A stretch of 64,000 nt of DNA. Origin: Aerococcaceae bacterium zg-252 (lineage in GTDB: Bacteria; Bacillota; Bacilli; Lactobacillales; Aerococcaceae). The stretch lies in the NCBI GenBank assembly GCA_016237705.1, contig CP066204.1, positions 1,250,001 to 1,314,000 of the forward strand, given 5' to 3'. The notes below the pieces were generated by a model. It was given only the letters and a program-made list of their open reading frames with translations. It was not told the DNA's origin and ran no database searches. This document shows positions 10,133 to 19,812 of the stretch, in pieces. The position numbers were made by a program, and so were the translations under genes. The number at the start of each line of letters is the position of its first letter. The stretch's first letter is position 1.

Positions 10133-10809
10133 ATCTAAACCTCACTTTACATCAACATTTAAACTTCTTACATCGAATACTAGAATAGTATCTGTGACTC
10201 ATATTTACCTAATTTAAGCAATTCAACCCATTTTTAGTATTGAATATATGATAAAAATTTGTTAACCGGTACCGTTTTTTTACTCGAAAAATATTCTTAT
10301 CTCTGATAAAAGTAATCAAATTATTTAAGATAATTTCATTGACATTTTCCAAATGACAAAACAACAAATGATTAAGAAAACCTTTTCACACCGATGTGCC
10401 ACCATCCTTATCATTAATTCAATATTACGAATCACATCCTAAATCATCAATTATCAATAAGCGACTAAACAACTTTCAAGAATATAGCACATATATTTTT
10501 ATATGGCAAATAATTAGCCTTGTTAAATTTATATATTCTTTTAGGTCAGTTTAAAACAAAATAATATTCATTTTAATAAACTGCACCAGACTTCAACTTA
10601 ACATAACAACTAGAAAGTGTCAATGAAGAATAATATCAACTTGTCATTTTTTCCTATATATATTATTTATAACAAATACAAATAGTAATTGTTATTTTTA
10701 ACCTTACTTTTCTTAGTAGCTGCTGCAAAATAACCGAGAATCTATAACAAAAAAACTGGTATCATTTCGATTACATACCAGTTTTTCTATTCACGTTATT
10801 TTCTAACGA
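10133..10809. other. 677-bp gene-free region upstream of the adhesin
   Basis: Very A/T-rich. It holds the terminator of the ABC transporter (10751-10786) and a weak candidate promoter for the adhesin, TTGAAT-N17-TATGAG (10226 down to 10198). A palindromic CGGTACCG lies near 10268. No ORF or RNA gene was recognised; the length suggests room for regulatory sites. Confidence 0.5.
10751..10786. terminator. Terminator after the ABC transporter operon
   Basis: Perfect stem AAAAACTGGTAT / ATACCAGTTTTT with a 12-base loop and A/T runs at both feet. Confidence 0.85.
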
Positions 10810-11445
10810 CTACACTTGCGTCAATTTCATACCTTTCAAACGATAGACAACATCAGCTTGGTCTGACAATTGTTTACTATGCGTTACCACGATGACACAT
10901 TTGTTTTCTTGATGAGCTGTTGCTTTCAATAATTGAATAATATCATCGGACGTGTTTTCATCTAAGTTACCGGTCGGCTCATCTGCCAAGACCAATGGTG
11001 CACCTGATACTAAGGCTCTCGCAATCGCTACCCTTTGTTGTTGCCCACCAGACAGATGCAAAACATTGCGATTAATTTGCTCCTCTTTTAGTCCCAAATT
11101 CAACAAAATACTTTTATCTGCCTCTTGTTTCACCAGTTGGATATTTTCTAATGGGGTCAAATAATCCAATAAATTGTAATTTTGGAACACAATGGTAATG
11201 TCATTTTTTCGATAATAGGTGTAGCCAATTTCTTTAATATCTTTATCTTCAAAAATAATTTGTCCCTCTGTCGGTTCATCAAGCCCAGCCAATAAAGATA
11301 GTAAAGTTGTTTTACCTGAACCAGATTCTCCAACAATTGCGTAAAACTTTCCACGTTCAAAGGCACAGCTAACATCACTTAATACTCGTGTACGTTCACT
11401 CTCTTTATACACATAACTTACATTTTTCAATTGAATAATACTCAT
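10810..11445 (-). CDS. ABC transporter ATP-binding protein, LolD/MacB/Vex2 type
   Basis: 211 residues from ATG 11445 (AAGGGGG eight bases upstream; in-frame GTG 11454 lies too near that site). Motifs: Walker A GESGSGKTT, Q-loop VFQNYNLLDYL, signature LSGGQQQR, Walker B LVLADEPTGNLDE and H-loop VTHSK. The DEPTGNLD string is typical of ATPases that work with FtsX-domain permeases, and the permease gene ends 13 bases upstream. Family members move peptides, lipoproteins or drugs, or drive cell-wall signalling. The compact size recalls pneumococcal Vex2. Confidence 0.9.
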   Translation of the reverse strand: MSIIQLKNVSYVYKESERTRVLSDVSCAFERGKFYAIVGESGSGKTTLLSLLAGLDEPTEGQIIFEDKDIKEIGYTYYRKNDITIVFQNYNLLDYLTPLENIQLVKQEADKSILLNLGLKEEQINRNVLHLSGGQQQRVAIARALVSGAPLVLADEPTGNLDENTSDDIIQLLKATAHQENKCVIVVTHSKQLSDQADVVYRLKGMKLTQV

Positions 11446-11458
11446 TTCCAACACCCCC

Positions 11459-12847
11459 TTAGCTCATTTTTGACAGTATTTCTTTTGGTTTCAATTTGAT
11501 GATATTCATTGAAGAAATACCGACAGATAAAATGATGATACCAATCCCCATAATCCATACCCACATAAATTCGTTTGCACCAATTGTGACATGGATTGAA
11601 TCCAATGTTTTAGCAATTAAACTTGATTCAGCATCTGCTCCTAAATTCATACCACCTAAAGTATTTCCAAGGGCTAATCTACCAGCATCATTCGCTTGTT
11701 TTACTAAACTATCTCCTAATTTTTGAGCAATTAACATACCTGAACCAATAGATGCTCCAAAACTAAAGACCGCAATCATTAATAATTCAGCGATATATTG
11801 CAGCACAATATTCGATTTTGAGATACCAAGTGATAATAGAACACCCGTTTCATGAATTCGTCCGTTAATCCAAAAGGCTAATACGAGTGATAAGATAATT
11901 GAACTAATAATAATTGAACCTACAATCAATTGCTTAATTAAACGATCCATTGCATCTAATGAAGTTGTTAATGTTTTAAAGTTCTTATTAGAAGTGGTAA
12001 CCGTATATTTTGACCAATCAATATCTAATTTCTTTACTTTTTCTAAAATCTCTGGCATTTTCGATGCATCTGAAACATAAAACTTCGCATCTTGATATGG
12101 TAATGTTTCTCTTGAACTTCCACTGATTTGAGTTGCTGTTGTAATATCCGACATTAAAATGTTTTCGATTAACTCTATTTCATGTGTTGCACGATCTTGA
12201 TTACTACCTGTAAATAAGCCCACTACTTCAAGTTCGATTTCATCGTTTAACACTTTATCTTTATTGACCGAGCGATAAGGACTCGCTTTCACTTTAAATT
12301 TACTACCAATTTGTAGATTATTTAATGCTGCAAATTCTTCATGAACTAATACTTTATTGACATCATCTTTTTTAATATGTCGACCTGAAGTGAGTTTTAA
12401 TGAGCCAGCTACAAATTTGTTGTCTAATTCAGTATTTTCATTTCCTTGCAAGTCACCCATTGTTTTTAATATAGCCTCTTGATTCGGTGAATAAGAAAAA
12501 TGTTCTGTCTTTAATGGTACTTTCTTCAGTCCCATTAAATCTACTTCCGATAACGTTCGTAAATCGTTAGAAGTAATACCTTCGATACTTTTCACTTTAT
12601 CAACAATTGAGCCTGGTACATTTCCTAATCCTCTATCACCTATCCCAAAATTATTTTGTAAATTGACTCCAATTTCAAAACTGGCACCAATGGCACTATT
12701 GATTGTTTTTCGAGTTTCTTTAGTTGCTGATTGAATCGCAAAACCGGCAATCATCGATGTTGCAATCCCAAATAAGATGAAAAACATAATCAACGATTTA
12801 GCTTTCTTTCTTGTAATATATAAAAATGCTCTTTTTAATACTGACAT
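11459..12847 (-). CDS. FtsX-domain ABC permease, Vex/MacB type
   Basis: 462 residues from ATG 12847, seven bases after AGGAGG; a longer in-frame start at 12946 runs into the neighbouring terminator and is rejected. Layout: one N-terminal helix (SLIMFFILFGIATSMIAGF), an extracellular domain of about 270 residues, then three C-terminal helices with the FtsX-domain turn INGRIHETGVLLSLGISKSNI. The N-terminal LYITRKKAKSLIMF stretch resembles Vex3-type permeases. It is first in a two-gene operon with the ATPase. Lying between two wall-adhesin genes, it could serve the cell surface, but its substrate is unknown. No sensor kinase accompanies it. Confidence 0.87.
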   Translation of the reverse strand: MSVLKRAFLYITRKKAKSLIMFFILFGIATSMIAGFAIQSATKETRKTINSAIGASFEIGVNLQNNFGIGDRGLGNVPGSIVDKVKSIEGITSNDLRTLSEVDLMGLKKVPLKTEHFSYSPNQEAILKTMGDLQGNENTELDNKFVAGSLKLTSGRHIKKDDVNKVLVHEEFAALNNLQIGSKFKVKASPYRSVNKDKVLNDEIELEVVGLFTGSNQDRATHEIELIENILMSDITTATQISGSSRETLPYQDAKFYVSDASKMPEILEKVKKLDIDWSKYTVTTSNKNFKTLTTSLDAMDRLIKQLIVGSIIISSIILSLVLAFWINGRIHETGVLLSLGISKSNIVLQYIAELLMIAVFSFGASIGSGMLIAQKLGDSLVKQANDAGRLALGNTLGGMNLGADAESSLIAKTLDSIHVTIGANEFMWVWIMGIGIIILSVGISSMNIIKLKPKEILSKMS

Positions 12848-12934
12848 TTTCTTACCTCCTCTATGATGAAAGTTTATATCGCCAATATGAAATCTATATG
12901 AAATTGAAAAATTTTTTTGAAAGAAAGCAGCAAA

Positions 12935-12974
12935 AAGAACCGGCATTTGAGTGTTGGCTCAAATGCCGGTTCTT
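12935..12974 (-). terminator. Strong terminator of the second giant adhesin
   Basis: Perfect 17-bp stem (AAGAACCGGCATTTGAG and its complement) with a 6-base loop; U-rich tail on the minus strand. Confidence 0.92.
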
Positions 12975-13019
12975 CATACTGTTAGGATTTAACTACAATC
13001 GTATTGCTGCGAATTGATG

Positions 13020-16000
13020 TTATACTTCTTCGTCTTCTTTACGGCTAGTTGCGACTAAGCCTAGACCAACTAAGATTGAAAGTGCTGCAGCACTCCAAGC
13101 TATCATTGAATCTGATTCCCCTGTATTTGGGAGCATAGAAGATTTTTGAACTTCATTACTTACTGGTTTTTCAGGTGTTGGTTGACTTGGCTGACTTGGT
13201 TGACCTGGTTCAGCCGGTTTGTTTGGTTCACTCGGCTTACCTGGTTCACTTGGTTCACTCGGCTCGCTTGGTTCACCTGGTTCGCTTGGCTCACTCGGCT
13301 CACTCGGCTTACTTGGTTCACTTGGTTCACTTGGTTTACCTGGTTCGCTTGGTTCACTTGGTTTACCTGGTTCGCTCGGTTCACTCGGCTCGCTTGGCTT
13401 ACTTGGTTCACTTGGCTCACTTGGTTTACCTGGGTCACTTGGTTCACTCGGCTTACTTGGCTCACTCGGCTCGCTTGGCTCGCTTGGTTCACTCGGCTCG
13501 CTTGGTTCACTCGGTTTTTCTGGTTCACTTGGTTCTTCCGGTTTACATGGCTCAGTTGGTTCAGCTGGATCTGCCGGTGGTGTAGGTACTTCTTTCAACT
13601 TGTAAACATAAGTTACTTCGGTTGTACCTGGTACAACTGTTCCGTTTTCTTCACCTTTTGTCATGTTCGGAATCAATTCATAAGTCTTACCGTCTTTAGT
13701 CGTAATTGTTTTTGGTTTGTTATCTGTTGTATCGTATGATGTACCCGTTGAGCTTTCTGGTGTATCTGTCACATCTTCTGCGATTGGATTACCTGATTCG
13801 TCAACATAATGAACGATAACGTCACCTTTTACTTCTTTGTAGACATAAGTTACTTCGGTTGTACCTGGTACAACTGTTCCGTTTTCTTCACCTTTTGTCT
13901 TGTTCGGAATCAATTCATAAGTCTTACCGTCTTTAGTCGTAATTGTTTTTGGTTTGTTATCCGTTGTATCGTATGATGTACCAGTTGAACTTTCTGGTGT
14001 ATCCGTCACATCTTCTGCGATTGGATTACCTGATTCATCAACATAATGGACGATAACGTCACCTTTTACTTCTTTGTAAACATAAGTTACTTCGGTTGTA
14101 CCTGGTACAACTGTTCCGTTTTCTTCACCTTTTGTCTTGTTCGGAATCAATTCATAAGTCTTACCGTCTTTAGTCGTAATTGTTTTTGGTTTGTTATCTG
14201 TTGTATCGTATGATGTACCCGTTGAGCTTTCTGGTGTATCTGTCACATCTTCTGCGATTGGATTACCTGATTCGTCAACATAATGAACGATAACGTCACC
14301 TTTTACTTCTTTGTAGACATAAGTTACTTCGGTTGTACCTGGTACAACTGTTCCGTTTTCTTCACCTTTTGTCTTGTTCGGAATCAATTCATAAGTCTTA
14401 CCGTCTTTAGTCGTAATTGTTTTTGGTTTGTTATCCGTTGTATCGTATGATGTACCAGTTGAACTTTCTGGTGTATCCGTCACATCTTCTGCGATTGGAT
14501 TACCTGATTCATCAACATAATGGACGATAACGTCACCTTTTACTTCTTTGTAAACATAAGTTACTTCGGTTGTACCTGGTACAACTGTTCCGTTTTCTTC
14601 ACCTTTTGTCTTGTTCGGAATCAATTCATAAGTCTTACCGTCTTTAGTCGTAATTGTTTTTGGTTTGTTATCTGTTGTATCGTATGATGTACCCGTTGAG
14701 CTTTCTGGTGTATCTGTCACATCTTCTGCGATTGGATTACCTGATTCGTCAACATAATGAACGATAACGTCACCTTTTACTTCTTTGTAGACATAAGTTA
14801 CTTCGGTTGTACCTGGTACAACTGTTCCGTTTTCTCCACCTTTTGTCTTGTTCGGAATCAATTCATAAGTCTTACCGTCTTTAGTCGTAATTGTTTTTGG
14901 TTTGTTATCCGTTGTATCGTATGATGTACCAGTTGAACTTTCTGGTGTATCCGTCACATCTTCTGCGATTGGATTACCTGATTCATCAACATAATGAACA
15001 ACAACATCACCTTTTACTTCTTTGTAGACATAAGTAATAGTTTGGTCTTGATCTTTTACTTTACCGTCTACTGGAGCAGAACTTATTAAGTGACCATTCT
15101 CATCAACACCACCTACTCCGTATTCGCCGGCTGGTACTAATTCATAAGTCTTACCGTCTTCTGTTGTAATCGTTGGTGGTTTTAATTCATCTGTTTTTGT
15201 ATCATAATCTGTTCCTGTATCAGCATCTTTTGCGACTTCTTTAGCCGGTGCAATTGGATTACCATCAGTATCAACATACGTTACGTCCACATTACCTTTT
15301 TGAAGTTCATAGTAGTAGACAATACGTGTTGTTCCCTCAACAACTTTTCCGTCTTCTTTTCCAGCAACTTTTTCGACACGTTTGTAAATTTTACCGTCTT
15401 CTGTTGTAATTGTTTCTGGACGATTATCAGTGGTTGTATAAGCTGACCCTGTCGATGTAGCTTGAGTATCAATGACAGCACCCTCCCATTCAGGACGAGC
15501 AGTATCATCTTCTTTGTCTTGAGTATCAGCTGTCGCTACATTACCAATTGTCTTACCATTACTTCCGATACCTGTAATCGCCTTACCTGTACCATTTTCA
15601 CGATAAAGGACAACGACATCACCTTTGACTTCTTCGTAAACATAAGTAATAACTTTTGGTTCTTTACCTACTTGACCAGTTGGACCATCTACACCATGTT
15701 TATTAAGTGTTGATGTCGTAAGGTGACCGTCTTTGGCAACATCACCGACTGGATAGTTACCTTCTTTGGTCACTAACTTATAAGTCTTACCAGTTTTAGG
15801 GTCTGTGATTGTATTTTTTCTTTGTGGCTCTGAATCATACGAAGTTCCAATTGGTGTATCTTTAGGTTTTACTTCTGCTGATGTATGGATAGGGTTACCC
15901 TCTGTATCCACATACTCAACGGTAACTTGACCACCTTTTTGAACAGCATATTCATACTGAATAATTTGTTTTTCTTCAGTAACTGTACCAGTAGCCTCTG

Positions 16001-18485
16001 CTGAACCTGCTTTGACTTTTGGTGTTCCGTCTGGTGTTGTCACTAATACATAGACAACACCGTCTTTATCCTTCAAAGTTGCTGGTGGTGTATTTTCATA
16101 CTTCGTTCCAACTGGTGTATTTTGTGCTTTTACGACTGTATCGCTCTTATCTGTCTTGTCTTCTGGATACAAACGAGTCGTTGTGCCTTCTATAAAATGT
16201 TGAGCAACTACTTCGCCACCTTTTTTAGCAGCATATTGGTACTGAATCACTTGTCCACCACCATAAGCAATCTTATCACTTACTGGAGCTGAACCGTCTT
16301 TTAAAACTGGTTCTCCTTCTTTATTAACAACTAATTCATAAACAATACCGTCTTTATCTTTTAATGTTGGTGGAATATTCGTATCTGCATAAGGCTGGCC
16401 ATCAATGTCTTTAGCCACTTCTTTTTTCGTAGGATTTTCTTTGTCATAATCCGCTGGATCTGGATACAAGTGAGTATTTGTATTTTCTACGAAGTACTCT
16501 GCCTCAACTTTTTCAATTTTAGCATATTCGTAAATCACAGTATCGGATTGTTTCCACCCATTACGGATTGTCGCAATACCAGTGACTGTTCCACGAGCAT
16601 TAATCAATGGTTCATAGAAAGGTGTACGATGATTAGAATCTCCAACAGACTCAAATGGTCGACTATTTACAGTTGAAATATACTTATAGTCCGTATTTCC
16701 TTCTGCTTTAAAATCAGAAAGTGTTTTTTCAGCAATCGGTGCATGAAAAAATGCTTCTCTATCAGCTGAAATTGTTGTCGCAAAATCATTAGCGATAATC
16801 TCTTTTTTATAGTCTTCAAGCGATTTACTTGAATCTGCCTTAAATTTCTCTGCAGCAAGCTGGTTAACACCAGCATTGTATAGAGACGCTGCATTATCTA
16901 TATCTGCTTCTGGTAAATAATACTTATGTTCAAAAATTTTATATTTTTCAATATTAGTAAAGAACTCTTCAGCAGTCGGTAATGTTGCTTCATCTTCGGG
17001 ATTATTCGCATTTTTTGGACTAACATAGATTGTCATAGTGCCGTGTCCCGTATTATTATCAAACACTACTTTTCGATAAATGGTCATCGGCCCTTTTGCT
17101 AATGGTGCTACCAATCTTGTATAAGTGGTATCCCCTGCAAGAATCGTTGGAGTTTCTGTCACCATTCCATTTTTATTTTCATTCTCTGAGACTAATTTGT
17201 ACTCGGGAATATCAAACGGTTCCGTTGTATAGTTAAACCCATTCCAACCAGATTGAGTATAATCAGGAAGTAGCGGTTTATTGGTCTTATATTCTACATA
17301 CTTAGTAATTTGCTCAGCATAACTTGGTGAACCGACAACTAATTCATCTAAGTATACGGTCGATTTTCGATTTGCTGCTAATAAATTGTCTTCAATCCCA
17401 TGTTTATTTTCATTATTAACTCCTGAACGCATAGGAGAGATAGTAATCTGACCTGCTGAATCCACTGTAATAGTTGGATTCGCCTTATCAATCGTTGAAA
17501 ATGGATTTGAACTACCCGGCTTACTTATATCGGCAACAAAAGCCTCAGCTAATGGCTTTCCATTAGCATCTACTGGTGTCACATAAATAACAGGAGCTTT
17601 ATCACCAGTTTTTGGAGCTTCAGTATCAATTGATAAGACATATTTCACATCAGGATTGTTTTTATAACCTGTGTAGGCATATGAATAGCGTCCTGCTACT
17701 GGATCAACATATTTAAGAGATTTTGGATCAGAAACACTATAATCATCTGTAATTTTAGGTTGATTATTCTCTTGAATCTTCTCTGCATCTTTTAATAGAG
17801 AAGAAGTAGAACTTTCCTCACCAGCATCTGCACGAAAACCTGTATAAGACGCAATCTCTTCATCTACTACATCAGCTTTTTTTACAACGTCAAAATTAAT
17901 TACATTGTTCTTTCCACCACGTTCAGATACAGTTTTTTCAACAACAGGTGATTGATTAGTAGATAATTCCCAACTAGCAAGTGCAGGATTTGTATCTAAT
18001 TCATTTTTTTCAGTCACAATGGCACTGGCTGCTTCAGATTTTGGCAAGCTTGTTTCAACAGCTGTTGAATGACTTCTTGCATAAACTACTTCATTCGTAT
18101 CCACATCTGTATAAGATACTTTATAAGTAATTCCAGCCACTCGTTTTGGTGCAACAGTTTCTTCTACTTCAATCGCTGAATCATCAATATCTTTATTATC
18201 TTCTGAAACTAAAGTATCTTCTTCAGTTACTTCTGTTGATTCAACCTCATCACTAGAATCCATTACTGGCTGTTCGACTTCATTTTCTACTACTTCATTC
18301 GCAACTGAATCAGATTCATCAACAGGTGTATTGACTTCTGCTACCGTTGCTGCTTGTTCCACATTGTCCAATTGTTCTGCCATAGCAGTATCGACATTTG
18401 TAATAAATAATGCCCCTAAACTTACCGAGCAGACTCCAACTGACAATTTACGAATCGAAAAACGATCCTTTCTCTTAAAAAACAT
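13020..18485 (-). CDS. YSIRK-signal, MucBP-repeat, LPXTG-anchored adhesin
   Basis: About 1821 residues. The signal has RFSIRKLSVGVCSVSLGALF; an acidic Glu/Val/Asp spacer follows (to about 115). A long unique region (about 120-740) is the presumed binding head, with no fold I can name. MucBP-like modules follow, first diverged and then six nearly identical 79-residue copies (each beginning KGDVIVHYVDESGNPIAED). A Pro-Ser-Glu/Lys stalk leads to LPNTGESDSM, a helix and RKEDEEV, the sortase signal. The start is placed at ATG 18485, nine bases after GAGAGG; the ATG at 18494 abuts that site. It is monocistronic, bounded by a strong terminator. Mucin or glycan binding is inferred from the MucBP modules. 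Confidence 0.88.
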   Translation of the reverse strand: MFFKRKDRFSIRKLSVGVCSVSLGALFITNVDTAMAEQLDNVEQAATVAEVNTPVDESDSVANEVVENEVEQPVMDSSDEVESTEVTEEDTLVSEDNKDIDDSAIEVEETVAPKRVAGITYKVSYTDVDTNEVVYARSHSTAVETSLPKSEAASAIVTEKNELDTNPALASWELSTNQSPVVEKTVSERGGKNNVINFDVVKKADVVDEEIASYTGFRADAGEESSTSSLLKDAEKIQENNQPKITDDYSVSDPKSLKYVDPVAGRYSYAYTGYKNNPDVKYVLSIDTEAPKTGDKAPVIYVTPVDANGKPLAEAFVADISKPGSSNPFSTIDKANPTITVDSAGQITISPMRSGVNNENKHGIEDNLLAANRKSTVYLDELVVGSPSYAEQITKYVEYKTNKPLLPDYTQSGWNGFNYTTEPFDIPEYKLVSENENKNGMVTETPTILAGDTTYTRLVAPLAKGPMTIYRKVVFDNNTGHGTMTIYVSPKNANNPEDEATLPTAEEFFTNIEKYKIFEHKYYLPEADIDNAASLYNAGVNQLAAEKFKADSSKSLEDYKKEIIANDFATTISADREAFFHAPIAEKTLSDFKAEGNTDYKYISTVNSRPFESVGDSNHRTPFYEPLINARGTVTGIATIRNGWKQSDTVIYEYAKIEKVEAEYFVENTNTHLYPDPADYDKENPTKKEVAKDIDGQPYADTNIPPTLKDKDGIVYELVVNKEGEPVLKDGSAPVSDKIAYGGGQVIQYQYAAKKGGEVVAQHFIEGTTTRLYPEDKTDKSDTVVKAQNTPVGTKYENTPPATLKDKDGVVYVLVTTPDGTPKVKAGSAEATGTVTEEKQIIQYEYAVQKGGQVTVEYVDTEGNPIHTSAEVKPKDTPIGTSYDSEPQRKNTITDPKTGKTYKLVTKEGNYPVGDVAKDGHLTTSTLNKHGVDGPTGQVGKEPKVITYVYEEVKGDVVVLYRENGTGKAITGIGSNGKTIGNVATADTQDKEDDTARPEWEGAVIDTQATSTGSAYTTTDNRPETITTEDGKIYKRVEKVAGKEDGKVVEGTTRIVYYYELQKGNVDVTYVDTDGNPIAPAKEVAKDADTGTDYDTKTDELKPPTITTEDGKTYELVPAGEYGVGGVDENGHLISSAPVDGKVKDQDQTITYVYKEVKGDVVVHYVDESGNPIAEDVTDTPESSTGTSYDTTDNKPKTITTKDGKTYELIPNKTKGGENGTVVPGTTEVTYVYKEVKGDVIVHYVDESGNPIAEDVTDTPESSTGTSYDTTDNKPKTITTKDGKTYELIPNKTKGEENGTVVPGTTEVTYVYKEVKGDVIVHYVDESGNPIAEDVTDTPESSTGTSYDTTDNKPKTITTKDGKTYELIPNKTKGEENGTVVPGTTEVTYVYKEVKGDVIVHYVDESGNPIAEDVTDTPESSTGTSYDTTDNKPKTITTKDGKTYELIPNKTKGEENGTVVPGTTEVTYVYKEVKGDVIVHYVDESGNPIAEDVTDTPESSTGTSYDTTDNKPKTITTKDGKTYELIPNKTKGEENGTVVPGTTEVTYVYKEVKGDVIVHYVDESGNPIAEDVTDTPESSTGTSYDTTDNKPKTITTKDGKTYELIPNMTKGEENGTVVPGTTEVTYVYKLKEVPTPPADPAEPTEPCKPEEPSEPEKPSEPSEPSEPSEPSEPSEPSKPSEPSDPGKPSEPSEPSKPSEPSEPSEPGKPSEPSEPGKPSEPSEPSKPSEPSEPSEPGEPSEPSEPSEPGKPSEPNKPAEPGQPSQPSQPTPEKPVSNEVQKSSMLPNTGESDSMIAWSAAALSILVGLGLVATSRKEDEEV
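13170..13560 (-). repeat. Pro-Ser-Glu/Lys stalk repeats
   Basis: Nine-base unit repeats encode PSE, PSK and PGK tripeptides (SEPSEPSKP-type) for about 120 residues ahead of the wall anchor. Confidence 0.9.
13598..15030 (-). repeat. Six 237-bp MucBP repeats arranged as three dimers
   Basis: Six copies of a 237-bp unit (79 residues) are almost identical in protein but fall into two DNA types that strictly alternate. One carries TTATCTGTT and CCCGTTGAGC; the other carries TTATCCGTT and CCAGTTGAAC. The amplified unit is therefore about 474 bp. Confidence 0.9.
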
Positions 18486-18855
18486 ATCATTCATCCTCTC
18501 AAACTTTTATTCATAATATTTTCCCTCAGTATCTACTATATGAATCAGCTACTCATCATCTCCCTCTCCCATTAAAAAGAGCCAATAAACATGGCGAAAT
18601 TCATAAAACAGCTAATTTATACATCCTTTTCTATTCAAATCAGATGATGTTTTTAGTCAAATTTCAATTGACATAAGCAAACTGCTTCGATGCATTCCAA
18701 AAAGCAGAACTTTTTGTACAAATATGATAGAATAATACAAGCTAAGTTTGAGATATTAATTTTGCCAATAAATTAAAACTCTTGGAATAGCTGAGTCAGC
18801 TTTTAATACCCACTTCACTACCAAAAGCTGGCTTTTGTTGCGCATTCCGAAAGTC
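18486..18855. other. Gene-free region with a 29-bp direct repeat
   Basis: A 29-bp sequence at 18692-18720 recurs in the same orientation at 18842-18870, where it overlaps the last codons of the recombinase gene. The ends are conserved (GCATTCC at one side, TTTTGTACA at the other) and the middle is diverged (21 of 29 match). Small palindromes lie at about 18789-18801 and 18823-18836. No convincing promoter for the adhesin was found. Confidence 0.6.
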
Positions 18856-19470
18856 CTAGTATTTTGTACATTTTTTTTGATTTTTTCTGACGACTAACCA
18901 GTTATAACAAGTTGTTTTAGCAACACCGAGTATTCGAGCAGCCTCTCGTACATTCAATTCGTGTAATTCCCACTGCTGAAAGACCTCTTCAAAATTGCTC
19001 GGAATTTCTTTTTTAGGTCGTCCAAATCGGACACCTTTTTTCTTAGCCTCTCTAATTCCCTCCTTTTGTCTTTGTAACATATTTTCACGCTCGACTTGAG
19101 CAACATAGGATAGCACTTGTAACACTAAATCAGAAATAAAGCGTCCAGTAACATTATTATCGAGTGACTTGGTATTCAATAATTCTAAGTCAATCACTCG
19201 AATGTCTACTTCACGCTCTCTCACTAAATAACGCCATTGTTCAAGAATTTCATCGTAATTTCTCCCTAGACGGTCGATAGACTTAATCACGATTTCATCT
19301 CCCTTTTTAAGACGTTTTACCATTCGTTTATAAGCTGAACGATTAAAATCTTTTCCTGAAATTTTATCAATATAGAGCTGTTTAGTTGAAATCCCCTCTT
19401 CATACATAGCAGTTAGCTGTCTATCCACATTCTGCTCCTTTGTCGATACTCGAATATATCCGTATCTCAT
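18856..19470 (-). CDS. Serine recombinase, resolvase/invertase family
   Basis: 204 residues. The N-terminal catalytic domain has YIRVST with the nucleophilic serine at residue 9 and the arginine-bearing SIDRLGRN (about 65-72). The long E helix region (VLSYVAQVERENMLQRQKEG) follows, then GRPKK and a C-terminal HTH_7 domain (LNVREAARILGVAKTTCYNWL). The size matches Hin/Tn3-resolvase enzymes that cut paired sites, not large phage integrases. No transposase is adjacent. A direct repeat overlaps its 3' end, and inverted repeats lie upstream (19507-19566 and 19585-19684), so it may be the remnant of a transposon or a plasmid-type resolution unit, or may act on local sites. Confidence 0.88.
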   Translation of the reverse strand: MRYGYIRVSTKEQNVDRQLTAMYEEGISTKQLYIDKISGKDFNRSAYKRMVKRLKKGDEIVIKSIDRLGRNYDEILEQWRYLVREREVDIRVIDLELLNTKSLDNNVTGRFISDLVLQVLSYVAQVERENMLQRQKEGIREAKKKGVRFGRPKKEIPSNFEEVFQQWELHELNVREAARILGVAKTTCYNWLVVRKNQKKCTKY

Positions 19471-19506
19471 AATTAGCCTCCTATATGTTTTAAATTGATT
19501 ATTCTC

Positions 19507-19566
19507 AAATCAGTCATCAAAAAATTAAGATGATAAAATAATAAAGCCTTACCATTTGACTGATTT
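19507..19566. repeat. Separated 10-bp inverted repeat upstream of the recombinase
   Basis: AAATCAGTCA (19507-19516) and TGACTGATTT (19557-19566) are perfect inverted copies 40 bases apart, immediately upstream of the recombinase start. It could be an operator or a recombinase-binding pair. Confidence 0.6.
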
Positions 19567-19584
19567 ATAGCACTCAATGACGAA

Positions 19585-19684
19585 AAAAATGATGATACTG
19601 GCAAAAAAGTCTTGTCTGACAACAAATAAAAGCAGCCTTATATTTGTTGTCATCTTTAGACTTTTCCCCAACATCATCATTTTT
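19585..19684. repeat. 100-bp palindromic element
   Basis: Two 44-base arms (19585-19628 and 19641-19684) are inverted copies with perfect outer 12 bp (AAAAATGATGAT) and inner 11 bp (GACAACAAATA), a few mismatches between, and a 12-base loop. No target-site duplication was seen. It is MITE-like or a large bidirectional terminator. Confidence 0.65.
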
Positions 19685-19737
19685 CTTATTAAGGAGAACT
19701 TGAGAACTCACATTATTCGAAAATATGTGCTCGCAAA

Positions 19738-19775
19738 AAACAAGTAAAACCTAGTCGATTAGATTTTACTTGTTT
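19738..19775 (-). terminator. Terminator of the mal operon
   Basis: Perfect stem AAACAAGTAAAA / TTTTACTTGTTT with further inner pairing; a T-run follows on the minus strand. It lies 38 bases after the malD stop. Confidence 0.88.
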
Positions 19776-19812
19776 CTCACATTTTCATTGTTACTAAATA
19801 GTCAAGCAACCA

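Noticed and set aside
13146-13739. ORFs in several frames across the Pro-Ser-Glu stalk
   Set aside because: Nine-base repeats keep all frames open; no start signals and no family resemblance.
18856-19684. Complete transposon
   Set aside because: Only a recombinase gene is present; no transposase and no terminal repeats with target duplication were found.
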